The notes beneath the pieces are model-generated. The model saw only the letters and a list, made by a program, of their open reading frames with translations. It did no database searches and was not told the DNA's origin. The position numbers and the translations under genes are program-made. A DNA stretch of 32,589 nucleotides, taken from the NCBI GenBank assembly GCA_004377365.1, contig SOHZ01000056.1, positions 1-32,589 of the forward strand. Direction: 5' to 3'. Within the stretch, counting starts at the first letter, position 1; each line of letters starts with the position of its first letter. Shown piece by piece: positions 25,591 to 31,175 of this stretch. The stretch is from Anaerolineales bacterium. Lineage in GTDB: Bacteria; Chloroflexota; Anaerolineae; E26-bin7.

Positions 25591-25684
25591 GGCTCGCGGC
25601 GGATTACAAATCCACCGCATCGTAGATAACGTCCTGTTACGCTGGATGACCTGTGGCGCAACAGTGCCGCAAATCCGGCGGGAG
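25591..25684 (+). repeat. Structured interspersed repeat, copy A
   Basis: A 94-base copy of a two-hairpin repeat between the first kinase and the regulator. Hairpin I has stem GCGGCGGATT and AATCCACCGC with an ACA loop. Hairpin II has outer arms CGCTGGAT (25640-25647) and ATCCGGCG (25673-25680). The last 41 bases are identical to copy B. The loop ACA is the reverse complement of the TGT loop in copies B and C. An imperfect hairpin (25553-25574, arms GCCCGCG and CACGGGC) precedes it, right after the kinase stop. Confidence 0.75.
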
Positions 25685-25773
25685 CAAAGGACAGAAGATA
25701 GGGTCAATCGAAAAGGATATCGCCTGCTACACTCAGAAAGTCACAGCGGTTTCAAAGAGTGAGGTGAGGATGC

Positions 25774-26466
25774 ATGGGTGACAAGAAGATCAGCGTTATG
25801 ATCGTGGATGATCATCCTTTATTTCGCCAGGGCTTGCGCCGGGTCATAGAAGTGGAAGATGACATGGAGGTGATCATTGAGGTGGGTGATGGGGAAGAGG
25901 CCCTGCGTCTGGCTCAGAAGATGGTCCCTGACGTCATCATGATGGACGTGAACATCCCTACTATGAATGGTTTGCAGGTAACACGTAGGCTTAAGGCCAA
26001 GTTGCCTAACATAGGGGTCATTATGCTCACCGCCTACCATGATGACGAACAGATCTTTCACGCTATCAAGGCTGGCGCTGGCGCTTATTACCCCAAGGAT
26101 GTAACCCCTCGCAAGCTGATAGAAGCCATCAGGCAGGTCAGCGAGGGCAATTACGTCATTGATGACAACGTGCTGGCCAAATCTCAGGTGGCCTCCTGGC
26201 TGCTCAAACAGTTCGAGCAGATGTCTACCTTTGGAGGTTCTCCTGAAGATCTGTTTGTTCCCCTCTCCCCACGGGAAATGGAGATCCTCCAACTTATCGC
26301 CCGTGGATATAGCAACAAGGAAATTGCTCACGAACTGGGTATCAGCCGCCAGACGGTCAAGAATCACATGACGTCTATTCTGCGCAAGTTGTCCGTCAAT
26401 GATCGCACACAAGCTGCCCTCTATGCCCTGCGCCGTGGATGGATCAGACTTCAAGATACGGACTAG
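25774..26466 (+). CDS. NarL/FixJ-family response regulator
   Basis: A 230-residue DNA-binding response regulator. The receiver domain (about 5-122) has the acidic pair D12-D13, the phospho-acceptor D58 in IMMDVNIP, T86 and K108, so all key residues are present. A linker leads to a LuxR-type helix-turn-helix at about 164-225, with LSPREMEILQLIARGYSNKE and the recognition helix around SRQTVKNHM. The linker is longer than usual (about 40 residues, including a WLLKQFEQM helix). The start has AGGTGAGG (25762-25769) four bases before the ATG. It lies between two HisKA_3 kinases, its likely kinase and phosphatase partners. Its targets are unknown; the pilin and adhesin promoters downstream are plausible candidates. 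Family call is secure. Confidence 0.95.
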   Translation: MGDKKISVMIVDDHPLFRQGLRRVIEVEDDMEVIIEVGDGEEALRLAQKMVPDVIMMDVNIPTMNGLQVTRRLKAKLPNIGVIMLTAYHDDEQIFHAIKAGAGAYYPKDVTPRKLIEAIRQVSEGNYVIDDNVLAKSQVASWLLKQFEQMSTFGGSPEDLFVPLSPREMEILQLIARGYSNKEIAHELGISRQTVKNHMTSILRKLSVNDRTQAALYALRRGWIRLQDTD

Positions 26467-26500
26467 GTTAGTTCTTGTCTGGAATCTTCGTAGCGCTGCA

Positions 26501-26520
26501 GGCAGGTATGGAAACCTGCC
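26501..26520. repeat. Intergenic palindrome between regulator and second kinase
   Basis: GGCAGGT (26501-26507) and ACCTGCC (26514-26520) form a 7-base stem with loop ATGGAA. It lies in the 75-base spacer and is followed by CTAC, with no T-run. It looks like an interspersed short palindromic repeat rather than a terminator. Confidence 0.5.
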
Positions 26521-26544
26521 CTACTTTCTACAAGGAGTACAGTG

Positions 26545-27612
26545 ATGACAGAGAGACAAACAGCCGCTTTGAACGGCGGTTCGCCGTTGCTTGACCTGAT
26601 AGAGGAAAGCAGGAAGGAATGTGAGCAGACGCAAAAGGAACTGAAAGAGATCCAAGTGTTGATCCAGCAGAGTAGTGCCGAGGTGGACAAGCTCGTTCAA
26701 CGCAGCTCTCAGATCACGACCAAAGTGCACCAGATGGAGACCAATATTGACACATACCCTCGGCAAGATATCAAGGAAACGTATTCTGCTGCCAAGGAGG
26801 CTCAAACGCGCCTCTTTATGATGAGGGGACAACTGGAGCAACTGCAAAGTAAGCAACAGAATCTGGAAAAGTATGCCGAGTACCTGCGCAAGTTCCTCGA
26901 AGTCTCCGAGCAGATCGCCTATACCGGGCCCTCGGCCGAGGGTGGCGCCTCTGTCGGTGAGCAAACTATCGTGCGCATCATTGAGGCCCAGGAGAACGAA
27001 CGTCTGCACCTGTCCCGTCAAATGCACGATGGCCCCGCCCAATCTCTGACCAACCTAATCCTTCAAGCCGAAATCTGCGAACGCCTTTTCGATGTCGATC
27101 CGGCGCGGGCTCGTATCGAGCTGGGGAACCTGAAAAACGCTGTCAACACCACTTTCCAGAAGACGCGCGAATTCATTTTTGACTTGCGCCCTATGATGCT
27201 GGACGACTTGGGGCTTATCCCCACCTTGAAACGCTATGTCCAGGATTTTGAGGAAAAGAGTGGCCTCTCTACCAACCTGACCATTATGGGTAGGGAGAGG
27301 AGATTGCCACCCCACACCGAAGTCACCATCTTCCGGGTCGTGCAAGGACTCTTCAAAAACATTAGTCAGCATGCTAACGCCACCCACGTTCAGGTGAATG
27401 TCAACCTGGAAGGAGGGGACATCGGCGTGTCTGTGGAAGATGATGGTAGTGGTTTCGATGTAGTCGACGCCATGGCTTCCGTCCGCCAGCGTAAGACTTT
27501 AGGCATCGCGGCCATGCAAGAGCAGGTGGGGATGTTGGGCGGCCAGATCAATTTTGAGAGTAGCCTGGGGCGTGGTACCAAGGTCAGACTAGAGATCCCC
27601 GCCGTCGGATAG
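26545..27612 (+). CDS. Soluble HisKA_3 sensor histidine kinase with N-terminal coiled coil
   Basis: A 355-residue cytoplasmic kinase. The ATG at 26545 is favoured over the adjacent GTG at 26542 because AAGGAG (26532-26537) is seven bases upstream. Residues about 15-115 are rich in Glu, Gln, Lys and Leu in heptad order, a probable coiled coil that may sense or dimerise. The H-box ERLHLSRQMHDGPAQSL contains the complete HDxxxQ motif (His161, Asp162, Gln166). The ATPase domain follows, but its N-box reads QGLFKN: the Glu usual in this family is Gly268, while Asn272 is kept. The G1 box DDGSGFD (about 300) is normal and G2 (LGIAAMQEQ) is slightly divergent. It probably phosphorylates the regulator just upstream. 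The lost Glu could weaken autokinase activity and make it depend on the first kinase. Confidence 0.9.
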   Translation: MTERQTAALNGGSPLLDLIEESRKECEQTQKELKEIQVLIQQSSAEVDKLVQRSSQITTKVHQMETNIDTYPRQDIKETYSAAKEAQTRLFMMRGQLEQLQSKQQNLEKYAEYLRKFLEVSEQIAYTGPSAEGGASVGEQTIVRIIEAQENERLHLSRQMHDGPAQSLTNLILQAEICERLFDVDPARARIELGNLKNAVNTTFQKTREFIFDLRPMMLDDLGLIPTLKRYVQDFEEKSGLSTNLTIMGRERRLPPHTEVTIFRVVQGLFKNISQHANATHVQVNVNLEGGDIGVSVEDDGSGFDVVDAMASVRQRKTLGIAAMQEQVGMLGGQINFESSLGRGTKVRLEIPAVG

Positions 27613-27625
27613 TACTTTTTTCCTA

Positions 27626-27654
27626 TTGCATATTCATTAAATGTAGGCTAAAAT
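27626..27654 (+). promoter_or_regulatory. Probable promoter of pilin gene 1
   Basis: TTGCAT (27626-27631) and TAAAAT (27649-27654) are separated by 17 bases, in AT-rich DNA that contrasts with the GC-rich surroundings. Transcription would start near 27661 and give a leader of about 100 bases. Confidence 0.6.
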
Positions 27655-27705
27655 TAAGACAGCTATCTGTGCATCTATCAAAATGGGTCCGGCTATTTGC
27701 TTGCG

Positions 27706-27732
27706 GGGGGCGTAATTGCCCCCTGTTTTGTT
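27706..27732 (+). terminator. Leader hairpin with T-rich tail upstream of pilin 1 (attenuator-like)
   Basis: GGGGGC (27706-27711) and GCCCCC (27718-27723) form a GC-only 6-base stem with loop GTAATT, followed by TGTTTTGTT. Alone this would be called a rho-independent terminator. It lies between the promoter and the ribosome binding site of pilin 1, so it may act as an attenuator, or stabilise the 5' end of the pilin message. Confidence 0.5.
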
Positions 27733-27763
27733 ATGTAGACTCTGAGAAAGGAGGTGAAAGGCG

Positions 27764-27910
27764 GTGTTGCCATTTCAATCGCAGGATGGCCAGGGTTTAG
27801 TTGAATATGCTTTAATTCTCGTTCTAGTAGCCATGATCGTAATCGGCATTCTGCTGCTATTGGGCCCCATCATCGGCAACGCCTTTAGTAACATCGTTGC
27901 CAACATCTAG
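27764..27910 (+). CDS. flp: Flp-type pilin 1 (Flp/Fap family)
   Basis: A 48-residue prepilin. AAGGAGGTGA (27748-27757), fully complementary to the 16S anti-Shine-Dalgarno end, stands nine bases before the GTG. The product has a short leader ending DG, then QGLVEYALILVLVAMIVIG. This fits the Flp processing rule: cleavage after Gly9 with Glu at mature position 5 followed by Tyr. The mature pilin would have only 39 residues, a single hydrophobic helix plus a short IGNAFSNIVANI tail, so it is among the shortest Flp-like pilins. It should be cleaved by a TadV/CpaA-type peptidase and assembled by Tad machinery, neither of which is in the window. It is paralogous to the pilin at 28352 (34 of 39 mature residues identical). 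Confidence 0.9.
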   Translation: MLPFQSQDGQGLVEYALILVLVAMIVIGILLLLGPIIGNAFSNIVANI

Positions 27911-27934
27911 CACACGGTGGCAAAGGTGTTTCCA

Positions 27935-28027
27935 GGCTCGCGGTGGATTTGTAATCCATCGCATGGTAGAAACGCCGTGTTGCGCCGGATGACCTGTGGC
28001 GCAACAGTGCCGCAAATCCGGCGGGAG
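27935..28027 (+). repeat. Structured interspersed repeat, copy B
   Basis: A 93-base copy. Hairpin I is GCGGTGGATT and AATCCATCGC around TGT (27940-27962). Hairpin II has perfect 8-base arms CGCCGGAT (27983-27990) and ATCCGGCG (28016-28023), enclosing an inner GGC/GCC stem. Its first 78 bases are identical to copy C, which begins 121 bases downstream. Confidence 0.8.
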
Positions 28028-28055
28028 CGGACGATTTGCAAAGGTGTCCAACCCG

Positions 28056-28168
28056 GGCTCGCGGTGGATTTGTAATCCATCGCATGGTAGAAACGCCGTG
28101 TTGCGCCGGATGACCTGTGGCGCAACAGTGCCGCCTGTGCCGCAACAGTGGCGCAAATCCGGCGGGAG
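28056..28168 (+). repeat. Structured interspersed repeat, copy C with an extra 20-base unit
   Basis: A 113-base copy identical to copy B over its first 78 bases. A 20-base unit is then duplicated: CCTGTGGCGCAACAGTGCCG (28114-28133) is followed by CCTGTGCCGCAACAGTGGCG (28134-28153). The two units differ only by a reciprocal G/C swap at two positions. The swap keeps the inner stem pairing (GGC with GCC becomes GCC with GGC). Confidence 0.8.
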
Positions 28169-28233
28169 GAGGACAATTTCCCAGAGACGTGAGAGATACC
28201 ACTAAAATTCACACTGTTAGTACTAGCGTACTA

Positions 28234-28262
28234 TTGCAGCATTTTCCATATTGGTGTATAAT
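28234..28262 (+). promoter_or_regulatory. Probable promoter of pilin gene 2
   Basis: TTGCAG (28234-28239) and a perfect TATAAT (28257-28262) are separated by 17 bases in an AT-rich stretch. Transcription would start near 28269, just before the leader hairpin. Confidence 0.7.
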
Positions 28263-28283
28263 ATGGTTGAGTGTATGCCAGGT

Positions 28284-28317
28284 GGAGTGCCCAGGCCCTG
28301 CTGATCTGGAGCACTCC
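28284..28317 (+). promoter_or_regulatory. Strong 5' leader hairpin of pilin 2 mRNA
   Basis: GGAGTGC followed by CCAG (28284-28294) pairs with CTGG (28306-28309), a bulged A (28310) and GCACTCC (28311-28317), giving an 11-pair stem with an 11-base loop. No T-run follows. It starts about 15 bases after the predicted transcription start and ends 14 bases before the shared GAGAAAGGAGGTGA translation signal. A role in mRNA stability or translation control is likely. Confidence 0.55.
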
Positions 28318-28351
28318 CATCTCAGATGATCGAGAAAGGAGGTGAGCCTGG

Positions 28352-28498
28352 ATGCTATATCTGCCGCGCGAGGAAGGGCAGGGTTTGGTCGAGTATGCGT
28401 TGATTCTTGTCTTGGTAGCTATCGTTGTCATTGCCATCCTGCTGTTGCTAGGTCCCATTGTTGGTAACGTCTTCAGCAACATTGTCGCCAACATCTAG
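28352..28498 (+). CDS. flp: Flp-type pilin 2 (Flp/Fap family)
   Basis: A 48-residue prepilin with an ATG start and AAAGGAGGTGA (28335-28345) at the same spacing as pilin 1. The leader ends EEG and is followed by QGLVEYALILVLVAIVVIA, so cleavage after Gly9 would leave a 39-residue pilin with Glu at position 5. The mature part differs from pilin 1 at five conservative positions, while all six leader residues 3-8 differ. Many codons of the shared part differ synonymously, so the duplication is old and the protein is kept by selection. It has its own promoter and is followed by a strong terminator, so it is probably expressed independently and at high level. No Tad assembly genes are in the window. 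Confidence 0.9.
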   Translation: MLYLPREEGQGLVEYALILVLVAIVVIAILLLLGPIVGNVFSNIVANI

Positions 28499-28541
28499 GC
28501 GGGCCAGATAGCTCGCAAGCACAAGGAACCAAATCCACCGC

Positions 28542-28572
28542 AGCAGAGCCCTATCCTCGATAGGGCTCTGCT
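28542..28572 (+). terminator. Strong hairpin terminator after pilin 2
   Basis: AGCAGAGCCCTATC (28542-28555) and GATAGGGCTCTGCT (28559-28572) form a perfect 14-base stem with loop CTC, starting 44 bases after the pilin stop. The following TGCATAGTTTT is only modestly T-rich, but stem length and position make a terminator or 3'-end stabiliser the best call. Confidence 0.75.
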
Positions 28573-28629
28573 TGCATAGTTTTATCAAGGCTATCCGGAC
28601 TTGGGAAGCCGGTCAATTGCGTTCAAGAT

Positions 28630-28658
28630 TTGATTTGCCTCTTACTTTTTGTTATCAT
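28630..28658 (+). promoter_or_regulatory. Probable promoter of the TadE-adhesin gene
   Basis: TTGATT (28630-28635) and TATCAT (28653-28658) are 17 bases apart. The segment follows the pilin terminator and leaves a leader of about 125 bases before the ATG at 28790. Confidence 0.5.
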
Positions 28659-28789
28659 CCTCGATGACCGGCGCAAGCTCCGATTGAGTCTGCCTCTATA
28701 GCCCATTTCCCACGTCCTGATGGGGGCAAGAGGTTAGGCTGTCCGTTTTTCATGCCTATACGTACTCTCGGAGAGGGGGCTAAAGTAAT

Positions 28790-31051
28790 ATGTCAAGAGA
28801 AAAGGGCCAGACACTGGTCGAGTTCGCGCTCATCCTGCCCATTTTACTTCTGATACTTTTCGTCATTATTGAGAGCGGGAGAATTTTTCAGGCCTACATT
28901 ACTGTCCAGCACGCGGCGCGGGAGGGAGCTCGTTACGCCGTCACTGGCCGCTGGGAGGAAGAGTTCGCCGAGGAGGAGGAAAAGGCTCGGGTATTTTCCA
29001 TTGAAGACATCGCCAGAAATGCCCTGGCTGGCCTGGCGCTCGCGGGCCCAGCCGGGTACGATGAGGAAGGTCGCATACTGGCCGGGCATTATGAAATAAA
29101 AATCCTTGGCCAAAATCCCAACCCTCCTCCAGCCCTTCTGGAAGGCTACGCTGGTCTCCCTGGTGAAAAGGTGGCGGTGCAGGTAGCCTATCGCTTGCAA
29201 GTCATCACCCCTGTCCTCAATGTCATCGTCCCTTCGATCCCGGTGGTAGGATACGTGGAGATGATCAACGAGGATTTTGGACAGCTTAGCGCGGGCGGGT
29301 TCCCCGGTTTGAGGGAGCCGCCCTCTCCCATCCCACCGGAGATCCCGACGCAAGGGGCTTCTCCCACGCCCACCGATACCCCTACGGGCACGGTTACTCC
29401 CACCCCAACAGAGACGGGCACACCGACCAACACCCCCACGCCCTCCAGCACGCCGGCCTGCACGGTGCACATCGAAGGGGATGTCCACGAGTACAGTACC
29501 CTCGTCACGGTTAGCGGCAACCACGGCGACCTTATCGAGCTCCGGGACATGGACGACGGTGGCTTTCTCCTTGGAACCCGCACGATCAACGATCCTGACC
29601 ACTATTGCGCAGGCCAGGTGGGTTTCCCCGTCAGTCTCACAGACCGGCTTGGCCACATCATCGCCGCCATAGCTGTCAATCGCCCCTCTTCCGATACGAC
29701 CTGCGTCGGGGTGACGGCCTGTTGGGACACGCCCACGCCGACGGCCACGGGCACGAGCACGCCCACGCCCACGCCCACGCCCATAGAGCCGTACATCGTT
29801 CTCAATCGCGCTTGCAGCCCCGTAGGCGAGCCGGTGGACATCCGGGCCAGTGGCTACAATTGGGCGCCCGATCCCAACAAACACATTCTCCTCGAATGGT
29901 GGGGGCCTGGAGATCATTATAAAGATCGACAGACCCTCGAGTCCAGGGCAAGCTGGACCTTGATCTTCGGCTTAGAGCCCCAGGAGACCATAGCGGGCAC
30001 CCATACCGTGAGAGCGCTGCAGGTTGAAACCGGCGAGGAAGACATCAAATACCTTGAGGTACCCTGCCCAGCCACACCGACGCCGACCATCACGGCTACC
30101 CCGCTCCGCCCCGACTTGTACATCACTGACATTGTCGGCCCCAGCTCGCCTATCGCCGCTTACCAGCCGGTGACTTTCACCGTGACTATCAAAAACGATG
30201 GCCCGGGCGATGCCTTCAGCCTCTTCTGGGTGGATTTGTATGACCTCCCTAACGGCTCCGACTCGCCGACGGCCGGCCAGTCCGACGGCGATGTCGCCTG
30301 GACGGCCGTCAGCTCCCTCGGCGCGGAAGATACAAAAACCGTCGTCTTGTATTACTCTTTCATTGATTCCGAGGAGGCCCGCGATGTCTACGGCTACGTG
30401 GATACCCGCCAGAACGTTGACGAGATAAACGAAGCCAACAACGCCTCGAAGCGCCTGGATCTGACCATCAGCGCCGGCACGCCGCCCTCCTCCACGCTGA
30501 CCACCGACCCTGTCTGTAGCGCGGAGGGGGTCACTACGACCATTACCGTTCGCGGCGAGGGTTGGCCAGATACAGGAATCATCCAGATTTTGTATGATGG
30601 TAACCCCGACCCCAAAGTCTCTTTCTCGAGCCGGCCGAGCTGGAACGAGGACATCACCATAAGTGGTGCTGAGACCCTGCCCATGGTGCCCTACCACACC
30701 ATACAGGCCATCATAACCGGTACCTCGTACATGCAGACCCAGGGTTACTACATCCCCTGCTCAGAGATGGCGACCATTGACGGCTACACCTGGATCTTTA
30801 TTAAAGGGGATATTGTACCCCACGGCCGGACGGACGTCTATTGCTATGACGACGACGGGAACTTGATCGCCCAGACGACCTCCGACGACGATTCTTACTA
30901 TAACATGAAAATCCCGCCCGGCGGCGGCCCCTATACTGTCATTGGAGAAACCTACATTGATGACGTCTTGTACAAGGACGCCAAGGCCGGGGTGCCAGCG
31001 AGCGTTGGAGACACCACCACGGTGAACCTGGTCTTGATACCCCAATACTAG
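28790..31051 (+). CDS. TadE-like pseudopilin fused to PT linkers, Ig-like modules and CARDB (probable pilus-tip adhesin)
   Basis: A 753-residue secreted protein. Residues 1-35 are a TadE-type prepilin segment: Gly6, then QTLVEFALILPILLLILFVI with Glu at position 5 after the cleavage site, as in the Flp pilins. A TadE-like body follows (HAAREGARYAVTG, and a beta-rich stretch to about 170). Pro/Thr-rich linkers lie near 190-223, 313-333 and 426-440. Between them are a Cys-containing module (224-312), an Ig-like module (333-428), a CARDB-like domain (440-560, starting PDLYITDIV), and a second Ig-like module (567-660) resembling the first (shared SRxSW, HTxxA and a closing PC). The C-terminal 90 residues (IDGYTWIFIKGDIVPHGRTD) resemble a carboxypeptidase-regulatory or CNA-B fold. 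Normal TadE proteins have about 150-200 residues. The likely role is a minor pilin carrying an adhesin. GGAGAGGGGG at 28770 is a weak start signal. Confidence 0.88.
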   Translation: MSREKGQTLVEFALILPILLLILFVIIESGRIFQAYITVQHAAREGARYAVTGRWEEEFAEEEEKARVFSIEDIARNALAGLALAGPAGYDEEGRILAGHYEIKILGQNPNPPPALLEGYAGLPGEKVAVQVAYRLQVITPVLNVIVPSIPVVGYVEMINEDFGQLSAGGFPGLREPPSPIPPEIPTQGASPTPTDTPTGTVTPTPTETGTPTNTPTPSSTPACTVHIEGDVHEYSTLVTVSGNHGDLIELRDMDDGGFLLGTRTINDPDHYCAGQVGFPVSLTDRLGHIIAAIAVNRPSSDTTCVGVTACWDTPTPTATGTSTPTPTPTPIEPYIVLNRACSPVGEPVDIRASGYNWAPDPNKHILLEWWGPGDHYKDRQTLESRASWTLIFGLEPQETIAGTHTVRALQVETGEEDIKYLEVPCPATPTPTITATPLRPDLYITDIVGPSSPIAAYQPVTFTVTIKNDGPGDAFSLFWVDLYDLPNGSDSPTAGQSDGDVAWTAVSSLGAEDTKTVVLYYSFIDSEEARDVYGYVDTRQNVDEINEANNASKRLDLTISAGTPPSSTLTTDPVCSAEGVTTTITVRGEGWPDTGIIQILYDGNPDPKVSFSSRPSWNEDITISGAETLPMVPYHTIQAIITGTSYMQTQGYYIPCSEMATIDGYTWIFIKGDIVPHGRTDVYCYDDDGNLIAQTTSDDDSYYNMKIPPGGGPYTVIGETYIDDVLYKDAKAGVPASVGDTTTVNLVLIPQY

Positions 31052-31074
31052 CCGCCAGGTTCAAACCTGCGGCT
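31050..31074 (+). repeat. Hairpin at the stop codon of the TadE-adhesin gene
   Basis: AGCCG, a bulged C, and CAGGTT pair with AACCTG and CGGCT around a CA loop, for 11 pairs. It begins within the TAG stop. No T-run follows, so it is a processing or weak termination hairpin, or an interspersed palindrome. Confidence 0.45.
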
Positions 31075-31119
31075 GCGTACTCGGTGGCTCGAAAGGTGTC
31101 ATTCTTAGGGATAGGGATC

Positions 31120-31134
31120 AGAAACCTGGTTTCT
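31120..31134. repeat. 15-base palindrome upstream of the propeller gene
   Basis: AGAAACCTGGTTTCT is a perfect palindrome around a central T, 41 bases before the next start codon. It could be an operator or one of the short palindromic repeats of this genome. Confidence 0.4.
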
Positions 31135-31175
31135 CCATCAAAAGTGTCTGGTGGCAAAGAGGAGAAGAAGTAACG

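Larger units (their letters stand above)
27911..28351. other. Spacer between the two pilin genes
   Basis: A 441-base region between the pilins. It holds structured repeat copies B and C, each preceded by a GCAAAGGTGT segment, and then an AT-rich promoter, a strong leader hairpin and the ribosome binding site of pilin 2, each listed separately. No other open frame looks coding. Confidence 0.7.

Noticed and set aside
27661-27757. Riboswitch in the pilin 1 leader (for example cyclic di-GMP)
   Set aside because: I could not match the leader to the conserved core of any riboswitch class I know; only a simple GC hairpin with a T-rich tail is visible.
27935-28168. CRISPR array from the repeats between the pilins
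   Set aside because: There are only two tandem copies, the repeats are 93-113 bases and internally folded, the spacer is 28 bases, and no cas gene is present.
28844-29917. Minus-strand frame of 357 codons opposite the TadE-adhesin gene
   Set aside because: It is Arg/Gly-rich low-complexity sequence, including the reverse of the PT-linker DNA. The plus-strand frame has a recognisable TadE segment and domains.
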